DNA of 64,000 nt from Candidatus Krumholzibacteriota bacterium (GTDB lineage Bacteria > Krumholzibacteriota > Krumholzibacteriia > Krumholzibacteriales > Krumholzibacteriaceae): the NCBI GenBank assembly GCA_016933255.1, contig JAFGBF010000029.1, positions 1-64,000 of the forward strand, written 5' to 3'. The position numbers and the translations under genes were made by a program. A model generated the notes under the pieces. The model made no database searches. It was not told where the DNA came from and saw only the letters and a list, made by a program, of their open reading frames with translations. Numbering within the stretch: position 1 is the stretch's first letter; each line of letters begins with the position of its first letter. Below are positions 1 to 7,941 of this stretch, in pieces.

Positions 1-52
1 AGTCAAATGCCATCATTCGGATTCGTCGATCTTTGAATTCTTCACTTACCAT
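1..52 (-). CDS. Start of next cassette gene (partial, C0)
   Basis: Upstream of repeat R1 in array orientation, an ATG at 50-52 opens a reading frame that runs off the left edge without a stop. It starts MVSEEFKDRRIRMMAFD. It sits 23 bases from the end of the 75-200 repeat, the same spacing as the other cassette genes, so it is probably the first codons of the next cassette gene. Product unknown; only 17 residues are visible. Confidence 0.4.
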   Translation of the reverse strand, partial: MVSEEFKDRRIRMMAFD

Positions 53-74
53 TATTCTTTTGGCCCATTTTCAT

Positions 75-200
75 ATAACGTTGTGAGGACTTGCGACGTG
101 GTCGCAATCCCCTATTTATCTATCATCATGCACTCAGCTCGAGCGGCCGTGACAGCCGAGTCCTGGCGAAGCCAGGCGAGTGCGCAAATGCCTCTGTTAT
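75..200 (-). repeat. attC-like repeat R1 (short, divergent)
   Basis: It has the same ends as the other copies (ATAACGTTGTGAGGACTTGCG at left, CTCTGTTAT at right), but the body is 126 bp instead of about 162. The first side hairpin is degraded. The second is reduced to CCTGGC-GAA-GCCAGG, a perfect 6-bp stem. It is the attC-like site of cassette C1. Confidence 0.8.
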
Positions 201-241
201 GTGAAGGACTGCAATAATTATTACTACAGTAATCAATTCTG

Positions 242-739
242 TCAGCTCTTCCATCCAGTGGTAAAATCGCATTTTCGTACAAATTCGAATGTATTTAGTA
301 TTGGAACGCTGAAATCTTTGCACACATCAGGTAGATGTCGATTTGCACGCTTTCTTTTTGGTTTGGATACTTCTGCCGATACAACGGTTCTTTCTTGAGG
401 GTCGATTAATGCGTATGCAACTAGGAATGGATCTCTGCCAAGTTTTTCGACTTCATCATCTGTTAAATCTGATGAATATCCATCGTCGATAACCTTGGCA
501 ACGAGGCTTTCATCAACTTCTTCCTTAAACAGTAGAAGATCTTTAACATCCTTCGTTCTTGCCCATTCACCTAGGAGGTCTTTCCCATCTTTTATCTCTT
601 CGTACACTTCAACTGGAATTTTTACTTTATCTTCTTCACCCATAAATAGGAGCCAATCCCAAAACTCTGGAACTCTATCCAGAGCATAATAGTCTCGGTT
701 GGCATTAATGAGAACGTTTGCGTCAAGAAGGTAAAGCAC
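242..739 (-). CDS. PIN-domain toxin-like protein (DUF4411 type)
   Basis: A 165-residue protein starting LYLLDANVLINA, the opening strand and first acidic residue (D) of PIN-fold ribonucleases. The central DGYSSDLTDDEVEKLGRDPFLVAYA carries further acidic residues expected for metal binding, and the middle-to-end layout matches the DUF4411 family. Start is GTG at 739, with GGGAGT just upstream. It lies 8 bases after the stop of the HTH/ImmA-IrrE gene at 748, so the two form one two-gene cassette (C1). PIN proteins of this family paired with ImmA/IrrE regulators are annotated as toxin-antitoxin pairs; the toxin role here is inferred from family and context. Confidence 0.8.
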   Translation of the reverse strand: MLYLLDANVLINANRDYYALDRVPEFWDWLLFMGEEDKVKIPVEVYEEIKDGKDLLGEWARTKDVKDLLLFKEEVDESLVAKVIDDGYSSDLTDDEVEKLGRDPFLVAYALIDPQERTVVSAEVSKPKRKRANRHLPDVCKDFSVPILNTFEFVRKCDFTTGWKS

Positions 740-747
740 TACACTCC

Positions 748-1941
748 CTATGAGAACCGCACCGCTTCTATCAAGGGTTGGACATTCTTCGCTTTTACAC
801 CCAGCACCTTACTGGCTTTCGTCGAGGTTATCATCCCGGCATCAATCATGTTTCCAATAAAATTAATTAATGCTTTCCCAACCCGATGTTGTTTAACAAC
901 ATAGTAAGAAGGTCCATCCTTAGATTGTCTTGCTTTGATTCTTCTAGTTTCCTTACTCTTTTGCCAAAGACTTCTGAACTCATGCCTCAGTCGCTCCCAC
1001 CTCTCATAACTTATTCGATCAGATCTGAAAAGTTTATAGGCTACCATTGTGGAACTCACATTATGTTCATATGCAAACCGACCAATCATTTGAATAGTAT
1101 CCTCGATAGGCCAATCATCGCTGATTGTAATAGCGGAGATTTCTTCGTCGGATAACAAGAACTCACCCGCAACATCATCGCAGAACTTTTCAATTCTATT
1201 ATCTGTCTTTGCTCCACTCACGCCAGTCTGCCCCAAAAGAATATGTACAAGTTCATGGATTAAAGTAAATGTCCACGCAGCATATGCATCTTGGTCATTT
1301 ATTACAATAAAAGGGGCCAAATCATCAGCGAGCGAAAAGCCTCTAAATAACTCAAGGTTGATTGCAGTATGATAGCTTCCAAGGTTACCAATCAGAAGAA
1401 CGAATAGTCCTGCGTTTTCAGCTTTCTCCCTTAATAGATTAAAAGCTTGTTCTGGACCCTTTTGCTTTCGAAATTCCTGTTTATCAAATTCCAAGACACT
1501 TTCGACCATTTCTAACAATGAGGCTCGTCCATCTGAAATCTTTGAAGCCCCAACATACTGTAGTGGGGATATATCCTCTTCGTCTTCTAGTATTGCTCGT
1601 ACAATACTTTGACGTGCTTTTATATCACGAATCAGTACGTCCAAAAGCGCATCTTCAAATTCGGAATAGACATCGGGTAGAGATCGGAAATCCTCTCCAC
1701 GATCTCCTTTCCGAGGAGGAGAAGACATATAGAATACTACTAAAGGGCGATGATAGGCTTTCGCCATCTTTTTTAGCATTGGACGTGAAGGGTTTTCAGC
1801 ACCAGATTCGAGCGCTTTCAACCGATCCTCTGCGGATACACCTCGAGCATCCTTAATCCCAAGCTTTTCAACAGCTTCGTTTATGGATAATTTTGAAGTT
1901 TCACGAGCCCATTTTATGATATTTGGGTTAACATTCGGCAT
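748..1941 (-). CDS. HTH regulator with ImmA/IrrE metallopeptidase domain
   Basis: A protein of about 397 residues. Residues 1-60 form an XRE-like helix-turn-helix (WARETSKLSINEAVEKLGI... LKALESG). Residues about 190-260 form an ImmA/IrrE (DUF955) domain with the zinc motif HELVH (FTLIHELVHILLG) and a downstream acidic segment (FCDDVAGEFLL). Such proteins cleave or sequester regulators and often act as the antitoxin or control element beside a toxin. ATG at 1941 is chosen because AGGA sits 9 bases upstream; an in-frame ATG 12 bases earlier lacks this. First gene of cassette C1, followed after 8 bases by the PIN gene, which suggests co-translation. Confidence 0.85.
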   Translation of the reverse strand: MPNVNPNIIKWARETSKLSINEAVEKLGIKDARGVSAEDRLKALESGAENPSRPMLKKMAKAYHRPLVVFYMSSPPRKGDRGEDFRSLPDVYSEFEDALLDVLIRDIKARQSIVRAILEDEEDISPLQYVGASKISDGRASLLEMVESVLEFDKQEFRKQKGPEQAFNLLREKAENAGLFVLLIGNLGSYHTAINLELFRGFSLADDLAPFIVINDQDAYAAWTFTLIHELVHILLGQTGVSGAKTDNRIEKFCDDVAGEFLLSDEEISAITISDDWPIEDTIQMIGRFAYEHNVSSTMVAYKLFRSDRISYERWERLRHEFRSLWQKSKETRRIKARQSKDGPSYYVVKQHRVGKALINFIGNMIDAGMITSTKASKVLGVKAKNVQPLIEAVRFS

Positions 1942-2054
1942 TGGGTTCCTCACTTGTTTGCTTCATTATCGCTGAAAGGATAATAACGATGCAACCCTCA
2001 AATACAACGCGATTACACATAACAAGTTAGACTAGTCCAATTGCAGTCTTTCAC

Positions 2055-2216
2055 ATAACGTTGTGAGGACTTGCGACGTGGTCGGGCGCGGGTTGTTTAT
2101 CTCTGATTTTCCAAGCCCCTCTATAAAAAGCGCACCGGCCATGTCTGCCGAGCTTGGCGCCCTGGGTGTCCCTGCAGCCAGGGTGACAAGCGAGGATGCG
2201 CAAGACCATCTGTTAT
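2055..2216 (-). repeat. attC-like repeat R2
   Basis: Full-length copy (162 bp). The outer arms 2055-2075 and 2199-2216 pair imperfectly. A first side hairpin pairs 2075-2089 (GACGTGGTCGGGCGC) with 2130-2145 (GCGCACCGGCCATGTC). A second pairs 2152-2165 (GCTTGGCGCCCTGG) with 2178-2191 (CCAGGGTGACAAGC). The loop of the first hairpin carries CTCTATAAAAAG, which recurs in the other copies. It closes cassette C2 and sits just before the start of C1. Confidence 0.85.
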
Positions 2217-2279
2217 CTGATGTTTCGCCACTAATATTACTTGAAAGTCTAAGAGAAATCATATCATTATCAGGCCACT

Positions 2280-2969
2280 ATGACAAGGGCAGGGACTACC
2301 AGAAGAATATATTTCCAGACAAAAGTAAAATTTCACAGTTTCTTTTGGATTACCAGGGGTGTGGATGGAAGTATCTATTTTGGAAGCAGTGTTTCTTCTA
2401 AGAATTTTGAATTAGGTTATAAAACAAGCAGATATATTCCAAAGGGCGGATTCCGCCTTGATTCTGATGGATTTAGTCCAATGAACAAACAGGAAATATC
2501 TGGAAAATATTCTATTCACCAATCGGGTACAATCAATACACCTTCTGAACGCAAAAGATATAAAATAATGAATCTTGACGAATATGGCCCCAAAATACCC
2601 CTTATTGGAATAATGCCAATGAAACCGGATCGATATCCAGTAACACCCAAAAAAATCAAAGACAATGATATAATACTTGATGCTCGAAATTATGAAAATC
2701 AACCGTTTGCATTGCTTATGTTCCTATCAAAAACGGATGATACAACATTTAAAATACTAGAATCACCGCCTTGGAATTTTTCAAAAAGTGTATCTGCATT
2801 TGACTCATTATTCTTGTGTATTTATATGTACCATAAATCAATCGGGTTTCTAGATTGGCCCAAATATGAAATGGATATGTTCGCCACAAATGCAAATTCA
2901 AATGAGGAGTTAACTTTCCCTATTATCAAAGAACTTCCTGATGAATCTTGGTGGCGAAATTTCAGATAA
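2280..2969 (+). CDS. Cassette C2 protein of unknown function, reversed orientation
   Basis: A 229-residue soluble protein that I do not recognise. It has a tyrosine/lysine-rich N-terminal half (SIYFGSSVSSKNFELGYKTSRY) and a C-terminal aromatic-rich part ending DESWWRNFR. There is no signal peptide or membrane segment. It is the only cassette gene on the plus strand, so it reads against the array and against the recombinase. Its TAA stop lies inside the left core of repeat R3 (2966-2970). The ATG at 2280 has only a weak upstream ribosome site, so an alternative start is possible. It would need its own promoter or antisense readthrough for expression. Confidence 0.6.
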   Translation: MTRAGTTRRIYFQTKVKFHSFFWITRGVDGSIYFGSSVSSKNFELGYKTSRYIPKGGFRLDSDGFSPMNKQEISGKYSIHQSGTINTPSERKRYKIMNLDEYGPKIPLIGIMPMKPDRYPVTPKKIKDNDIILDARNYENQPFALLMFLSKTDDTTFKILESPPWNFSKSVSAFDSLFLCIYMYHKSIGFLDWPKYEMDMFATNANSNEELTFPIIKELPDESWWRNFR

Positions 2970-3129
2970 CGTTGTGAGGGCTTGCGACGTGGCCGGGCGC
3001 GTGTTGTTTGTCTCTAATCTAACAAGTCCCTCTATAAAAAGCGCACCGGCCATGTCAGCCGAGCTTGGCGCCCTGGGTGCCCCCCAGCAGTCAGGGTGAC
3101 AAGCGAGAATGCGCAAGACCGTCTGTTAT
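2966..3129 (-). repeat. attC-like repeat R3
   Basis: Full-length copy (164 bp), with the GACGTGGCCGGGCGC arm pairing to GCGCACCGGCCATGTC and the inner CCTGGG/CAGGG hairpin. The left core overlaps the stop codon of the C2 gene. The inner hairpin loop reads CCCCCAGCAGT instead of the TCCCTGCAG seen in R2. Confidence 0.85.
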
Positions 3130-3158
3130 GCGTCGGGCTGAATAATAGATCCCTATTA

Positions 3159-3359
3159 TTATAGTTGTTTTATATATGGATCACTTAAAGTGAGTTTGCC
3201 ATCTGGAAGTTCGTAATACAGTGGCCCTTGGAAACTATAGACGTTTGGGACACCAAGATGCCGACTTTCCTCCTGAGCACAGTTCACTGCACGGTTTCCG
3301 ATCCGCTGGATCTCAATCGCTTCATGATAAAAACTAGCATCAAATACTCTATCGTTCAT
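3159..3359 (-). CDS. Small partner of zeta-toxin-like kinase (putative antitoxin)
   Basis: A 66-residue protein (MNDRVFDASFYHEAIEIQRI...). Its start overlaps the end of the upstream kinase gene by 11 bases, so translation is coupled. Small size, overlap and position after a zeta-like P-loop protein suggest an antitoxin or regulatory partner. I see no homology signature that proves it. Second gene of cassette C3. Confidence 0.5.
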   Translation of the reverse strand: MNDRVFDASFYHEAIEIQRIGNRAVNCAQEESRHLGVPNVYSFQGPLYYELPDGKLTLSDPYIKQL

Positions 3360-3930
3360 CTTGTGCTCCTACAACTTCGAGAAATAATTTATACAATCGT
3401 TCTTCGACAACTGAATACTCTTCTTTCTGCCCCATCGCAACATCAACAAACTGCTGAGTTGAGTTGCAAATTAAATACCATCTATCAGACTCAATTTTAT
3501 ACTTTTTCCAAAAATTTGCAATACTTCTATTGAAACGCCGTGTCACGTCGATATCTGGAACATGGTGTCCACCTTTTCGAGTACGCTCCTTAATTCTGGC
3601 AATACAAATTTCTGGGGTCTCCAGATAAATGTATACTATTGTTATATTGTATGATGCATGCTTCATCTTCTGAATGGCCCGATGAAAGCTCAAACCCGAA
3701 AGAGTAGTCTCAACGATGAAGTTTTTCCCAGACTCAATCGTATTATTCAATTCTAAGAAAAACTTCTTCCCGGCAGCCAGAGCTACATCCCGGATATCCC
3801 CATCAGACATCTGTTCGGCTATAGCATCAGCACTGATATAAGGAATAATGTTCTCTTTGAGATACTCTTTAGCAAAAGTCGTCTTACCTACACCATTTGG
3901 TCCCGCTACAATGATTGCTTTCTTTTCCAT
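3349..3930 (-). CDS. Zeta-toxin-like P-loop kinase
   Basis: A 193-residue protein with the Walker A motif GPNGVGKTT at residues 9-17, a following region ISADAIAEQM, and VETTLSG, the pattern of zeta toxin/UDP-GlcNAc kinase-like ATPases. An R-rich lid segment follows (IARIKERTRKGGHHVP). Family members phosphorylate UDP-N-acetylglucosamine or related small molecules and many are toxins controlled by a small neighbour. Here the small gene at 3159 overlaps its end. First gene of cassette C3; it starts 28 bases inside the cassette, so it probably depends on an upstream promoter. The exact substrate cannot be told from sequence. Confidence 0.75.
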   Translation of the reverse strand: MEKKAIIVAGPNGVGKTTFAKEYLKENIIPYISADAIAEQMSDGDIRDVALAAGKKFFLELNNTIESGKNFIVETTLSGLSFHRAIQKMKHASYNITIVYIYLETPEICIARIKERTRKGGHHVPDIDVTRRFNRSIANFWKKYKIESDRWYLICNSTQQFVDVAMGQKEEYSVVEERLYKLFLEVVGAQDER

Positions 3931-3958
3931 TATTAAATTCCTTATTCAGCCTGAACGT

Positions 3959-4123
3959 ATAACGTTCTGAGGGCTTGCGACGTGGCCGGGCGCGTCTTGT
4001 TTCCCTCAGATCTATTCAAGTCCCTCTATAAAAAGCGCACCGGCCATGTCTGCCGAGCTTGGCGCCCTGGGTGCCCCCATGCAGCCAGGGTGACAAGCGA
4101 GAGTGCGCAAGACCATCTGTTAT
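3959..4123 (-). repeat. attC-like repeat R4
   Basis: Full-length copy (165 bp) with the left end ATAACGTTCTGAGGGCTTGCG, sharing the C in GTTCTGAGG with R7 only. Both side hairpins are intact. It closes cassette C4. Confidence 0.85.
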
Positions 4124-4243
4124 ACGTAGCGACCCATAATTCCTATTCTGTATCGAGTAACTCAGACTCCTTAAAATAATCATCAAGAAATTTGAATATA
4201 TGACTCTCAAGAGTTCCATTCGATGATGTAAATAAACTAACGC

Positions 4244-4822
4244 TTAATCCCCTCTGAAAAATGCAGAAATACCTATTCCAGCAATAAACGAACTTCTATT
4301 TAGGCCATCCCATCCACCGATGTTTTTATGATGCTGATAACCAAATTCAAAGTTTATCGAAACGTTGGATGAAGCAAACAATCTTACACCAACGGTTATA
4401 GATGGAAATAGATATGAAGTGTCATCTCCAAATGAATCGCCACCGTAAACCACAAAACCTCCACCAAGGGTGACAAAAGGAATTGTTGGTCCTTCCATAG
4501 GAATATTGAATACTAAAGAGCCCGTCAGCGAGACATAGTGCGAAGACGTTTCCTCCAAACCTCCTATCTTGTTTGAATCACGACTAAAATCTACTCCTCC
4601 TGCAATCTCAATACATGGTGATAAAAAGTATCCGACTTCACTAGCAAATGTTGTAAGTGATCCAGTGGTGACTTCTTCACCTTCAAAACTTAAACTGGCA
4701 CCCATGTGGGAACCTGATATTCCCAATTCAATGTTGCCCTCTTCTAGCTTTTCAGCATGAGCTATAACCGGAACAAGGGCAATAATCAATGGTACTGTAA
4801 GTATTTTACATATTGGTTTCAT
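4244..4822 (-). CDS. Exported outer-membrane beta-barrel protein (cassette C4)
   Basis: A 192-residue protein with a signal peptide (MKPICKILTVPLIIALVPVIAHA, cut before EKLEE), followed by alternating-residue strands and glycines (ELGISGSHMGASLSF, GLEETSSHYVSLTGSLVFNI, TLGGGFVVYGG) ending ISAFFRGD. This is the look of a small 8-stranded outer-membrane barrel of the OmpW/opacity type; family assignment is tentative. ATG 4822 is chosen because AAGGAGTGAA precedes it. The gene has an 80-base leader after repeat R5 and about 120 non-coding bases before repeat R4, which is long for a cassette. Confidence 0.65.
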   Translation of the reverse strand: MKPICKILTVPLIIALVPVIAHAEKLEEGNIELGISGSHMGASLSFEGEEVTTGSLTTFASEVGYFLSPCIEIAGGVDFSRDSNKIGGLEETSSHYVSLTGSLVFNIPMEGPTIPFVTLGGGFVVYGGDSFGDDTSYLFPSITVGVRLFASSNVSINFEFGYQHHKNIGGWDGLNRSSFIAGIGISAFFRGD

Positions 4823-4902
4823 TTCACTCCTTTCAGAAGAAACAGATCCAAATCTGACCACATATATATTCTATATCATACCCAAATATTGGGTCGTTAC
4901 GG

Positions 4903-5063
4903 ATAACGTTGTGAGGACTTGCGACGTGGTCGGGCGCGGGTTGTCCTTCTCTAATCTACCAAGTCCCTCTATAAAAAGCGCACCGGCCATGTCTGCCGAG
5001 CTTGGCGCCCTGGGTGTCCCTGCAGCCAGGGTGACAAGCGAGAATGCGCAAGACCTCTGTTAT
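4903..5063 (-). repeat. attC-like repeat R5
   Basis: Full-length copy (161 bp). The right end reads GCGCAAGACCTCTGTTAT, missing the two-base spacer (AT/GT) that most full copies have between GACC and CTG. Both side hairpins are present. It closes cassette C5. Confidence 0.85.
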
Positions 5064-5073
5064 ACGACGCGTG

Positions 5074-5811
5074 TCAATTGATGCCTAATTCTACAACTAA
5101 TCTATTCATAACATCATGGATGAACACACGATCAAAGTCTGAAGAATACACAGAACTTTTACTCGAATCATTCAAACTTGCAATAGATGAAGGATAGGCT
5201 CCTTCGATTATTATAAGTAACCATGCTTCATCGCACTCATGGTCATATACTTCTACTTTATGATTCTTTGAATCCAGGATATCTTGTATCTCTCTTGGAC
5301 TGACATGATGATTCCAAGCGGATCTGACGCATGAAACGTTTATTTCATCCTGATTTTCAAATCGGAATACTGAGATCCGTCTAACTTCTGACGGCAAGTC
5401 ATCTCTACTCATTCGCTCGAGAGAAACAGAATCACCAACTTCAGGAATATTATTGAAGATCAATTCAGACAATTCATCCGAAAGGCTTTCAATGCGAGTT
5501 TTCAGTACTTCATTCTTGTGATCCCATGAAAGGCTTGCATACAGATTCACACCTTTTTTCTGTAATTCAACCTGTGTCCTTTCAATCACTTGTTTCTGTT
5601 GCTCTTCATTCCTTTTCATCATCGATCCACTACCAGAACGATCAATAAAGTACTCGGTGTGTTCTATACCTATTATTCTCGATGCATTTGATAGTTTAAA
5701 ATCAATTGGCTCTCCGGGCGTAATCGTTCCTTGAGGAAATTCTTGATATATTCTTTTAAATTCCTTTAGGTGGATGAGTTCTCTCTTTTTCTGCTCGGAT
5801 ATTGTATTCAT
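5074..5811 (-). CDS. Cassette C5 protein of unknown function
   Basis: A 245-residue soluble protein. The segment PIDFKLSNASRIIGIEHTEYF followed by a region rich in E, Q and R (MKRNEEQQKQVIERTQ) resembles a common uncharacterised bacterial family in which an I-G-I-E-x-T strand is followed by a basic helix; a nuclease-like fold is possible but not shown. There is no signal peptide or membrane segment. It fills its cassette almost completely: 24 bases from R6 to the start codon and 10 bases from the stop to R5. Confidence 0.6.
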   Translation of the reverse strand: MNTISEQKKRELIHLKEFKRIYQEFPQGTITPGEPIDFKLSNASRIIGIEHTEYFIDRSGSGSMMKRNEEQQKQVIERTQVELQKKGVNLYASLSWDHKNEVLKTRIESLSDELSELIFNNIPEVGDSVSLERMSRDDLPSEVRRISVFRFENQDEINVSCVRSAWNHHVSPREIQDILDSKNHKVEVYDHECDEAWLLIIIEGAYPSSIASLNDSSKSSVYSSDFDRVFIHDVMNRLVVELGIN

Positions 5812-5835
5812 ATATTGCCTTTGGACACGTGTCGG

Positions 5836-5998
5836 ATAACGTTGTGAGGGCTTGCGACGTGGCCGGGCGCGTCTTGTTTCCCTCAGATCTATTTAAGTAC
5901 TTCTATAAATAGCGCACCGGCCATGTCTGCCGAGCTTGGCGCCCTGGGTGCCACCAAGCAGCCAGGGTGACAAGCGAGTACGCAAGACCATCTGTTAT
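5836..5998 (-). repeat. attC-like repeat R6
   Basis: Full-length copy (163 bp). Differences from the other copies include CTTCTATAAATAG in the first loop and CGAGTACGCAAGACC near the right arm (lacking the ATG of CGAGAATGCGCAAG). It closes cassette C6. Confidence 0.85.
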
Positions 5999-6011
5999 AT
6001 GATGTGACGCC

Positions 6012-6926
6012 TTATAATAGTTGTAAAAATTCAGCTTCATCAATCATTTCGAGATTTCGTCTCTCTGAAATAAGCTTCTCGGCTTTCTTCATCTTGGAAC
6101 TCTTTTTTCCGTCTTTTAGTTTTCTATAATCTTGGAGACCCATTACCAGATAATTTGTTTCTACAGTCACTCCATTGTGGCAGTGCCCACCCAAATTAAC
6201 AATTTTCTGCATCGCTTCTTTTCTAGTCATTGATGAAAGTGTACCAGTGAAAACTACCATTTTGTTAAAGAATGGATGATCTGTGTCAAAGTCACTACCT
6301 TCCGGAACAATATCATCTGGTTTTAAAGAATAATAACCATATGTTCGTAATCTTGCTCTTTGATAACCTCCAGGGAATATCTTTCCAATCGCAAATTCTA
6401 ACTTTGAAGATAAATCATGAATATTATTTACACCATTTTCCTTCATTGCCTGAATAGCAATTTTCGCAGAAGCGACTGCATCTTCATCAGCCTTATGATG
6501 TAAAAAACTAATGCCAAGGTGTTCGGCAACGGTATCTAGACTATAACTTTTCATTCCCATCCATTGTTTTTGGGAAATAATCCGAGTACATGAGTACTCT
6601 GCTGTAGGATAATCCATATCATATTCGTCGAAAGCATATCGCAACACACTCATGTCAAAGCTGGCATTATGTGCGATGATCAATCTATCCTTCAGAAATT
6701 CATAAATTTCCGGCCATAGCTCATTAAGCTCAGGTTTATCCTCTACATCAGATTCCGTTATCCCATGAATCATAATATTGAAGGGATCAAAAAATAATTC
6801 TGATGGACGAATCAACCAATGCTTAACATTTGATATGCATAAATCATCAATCAGAGCTACTCCTATAGCACACGCACTTGATCGATTAGAATTTGCCGTT
6901 TCAAAATCAATCGCAGCTATACTCAA
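6012..6926 (-). CDS. DEDDh 3'-5' exonuclease with C-terminal BRCT domain
   Basis: A 304-residue protein. Residues 1-175 are a DnaQ/epsilon-type exonuclease with Exo I AIDFETAN (D and E), Exo II around AHNASFDMSVLR, and Exo III HKADEDAVASA (H and D). Residues about 220-304 are a BRCT domain (VVFTGTLSSMTRKEAMQKIVNLGG...TNYLVMG). The family removes nucleotides from 3' ends with two metal ions; DnaQ-BRCT proteins of this length occur widely and are linked to repair. Here it is a cassette gene (C6), 31 bases from R7 to the start. A repair or defence nuclease role is inferred. Confidence 0.85.
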   Translation of the reverse strand: MSIAAIDFETANSNRSSACAIGVALIDDLCISNVKHWLIRPSELFFDPFNIMIHGITESDVEDKPELNELWPEIYEFLKDRLIIAHNASFDMSVLRYAFDEYDMDYPTAEYSCTRIISQKQWMGMKSYSLDTVAEHLGISFLHHKADEDAVASAKIAIQAMKENGVNNIHDLSSKLEFAIGKIFPGGYQRARLRTYGYYSLKPDDIVPEGSDFDTDHPFFNKMVVFTGTLSSMTRKEAMQKIVNLGGHCHNGVTVETNYLVMGLQDYRKLKDGKKSSKMKKAEKLISERRNLEMIDEAEFLQLL

Positions 6927-6956
6927 AACTTCTCCTAGTTTTTGGCGTCATTTCAT

Positions 6957-7118
6957 ATAACGTTCTGAGGGCTTGCGACGTGGACGGGCGCGGGTTGCCC
7001 AGCTCTGATCTATCAAGCCCCTCTATTAAAAGCGCACCGGCCATGTCTGCCGAGCTTGGCGCCCTGGGTGCCACTGCAGCCAGGGTGACAAGCGAGAATG
7101 CGCAAGACCGTCTGTTAT
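6957..7118 (-). repeat. attC-like repeat R7
   Basis: Full-length copy (162 bp) nearest the recombinase, with left end ATAACGTTCTGAGGGCTTGCG and GACGTGGACGGGCGC as the first hairpin arm. It closes cassette C7, the most recently added cassette if insertion occurs at the attI-like site. Confidence 0.85.
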
Positions 7119-7158
7119 GCGACAGCCGAAAACTCCTCCCCGGGAGATATATCGCTAT

Positions 7159-7905
7159 TTATTCTCCATCGGGTCTGGGCCAAAGTCGTTGTGTGCTACT
7201 AGCCGTAGGACCTACCACCCAAATAGCGTAGAACTTAAGCTCCTCAAACATTTTGTTATTCAATGTTCGTACAGATTCCATGATGCTTGATTCAACGATG
7301 GCTCCTATTGCCGAGACGTCAAGCACAAGTATGGTCGATGACCGCTGATCAGGGGGAATGTGCGACTTTTTTGCGATGGATCCACTAAGAATTTCAATTG
7401 CATATTCTCGCGTTTCACTGATGACAACTCCATCTCTACGCTGAGTTGCCCAAAAGCTAGAATCATGTGGAACTGTAACCATCTGCACAACAATCCTTTG
7501 CCCCTCAATTATAAGTGCCGAATCTTCACCCCGCGCATCTTCAGCTGGTACGGATTCAGTCACTATACCTATCTTGTTCAATTTTGATTTAAGAGTTTTC
7601 AAGACTCGAGACTCATTGGGCCTTCCAATATTTATAGGACCGTTGATAGAGCAGTCCATTACACCCGAACCGTCGATGGTACTATTTGAACTTCCACCTT
7701 GCGGCGTGCTGAATTCAACTTGGCGACCAAAGCCATCCGGGGAATCACCTTCGATCACCACACCAATCTTTCCCGTCTTACCTACGCAGGAAGCAGGCAG
7801 CGGATTTATAGTTATGTTTCCAGATCCACATTTGGAACATACCGGTTCATCGCCGCGAGGATTCCCACAGTCACTGCAGAACTTTGCAGGTTTTTCGTTA
7901 GTCAC
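7159..7905 (-). CDS. Zinc-ribbon protein of unknown function (cassette C7)
   Basis: A 248-residue protein starting with a four-cysteine zinc ribbon (FCSDCG at residues 9-14, VCSKCG at 22-27). A glycine/serine-rich middle follows, then a C-terminal alpha/beta domain (STILVLDVSAIGAIVESSIMES... FYAIWVVG). I do not recognise the C-terminal family. It is the first cassette next to the attI-like site and lies 36 bases inside the cassette. Confidence 0.6.
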   Translation of the reverse strand: MTNEKPAKFCSDCGNPRGDEPVCSKCGSGNITINPLPASCVGKTGKIGVVIEGDSPDGFGRQVEFSTPQGGSSNSTIDGSGVMDCSINGPINIGRPNESRVLKTLKSKLNKIGIVTESVPAEDARGEDSALIIEGQRIVVQMVTVPHDSSFWATQRRDGVVISETREYAIEILSGSIAKKSHIPPDQRSSTILVLDVSAIGAIVESSIMESVRTLNNKMFEELKFYAIWVVGPTASSTQRLWPRPDGE

Positions 7906-7941
7906 TCATTACTTCCTTGTACAGATTTCACCGGTTGTCGC

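Noticed and set aside
2032..2262. Open frames across the attC-like repeats (minus strand ADMAGALFIEGL..., plus strand IKSAPAMSAELGALG...)
   Set aside because: Both strands stay open because the repeat is GC-rich and palindromic. The frames have no ribosome site and break in the divergent R1 copy.
75..7118. The 160-bp repeats as a CRISPR array or MITEs
   Set aside because: They are too long and spacers are whole genes. There are no target-site duplications, and the ends match integron core sites.
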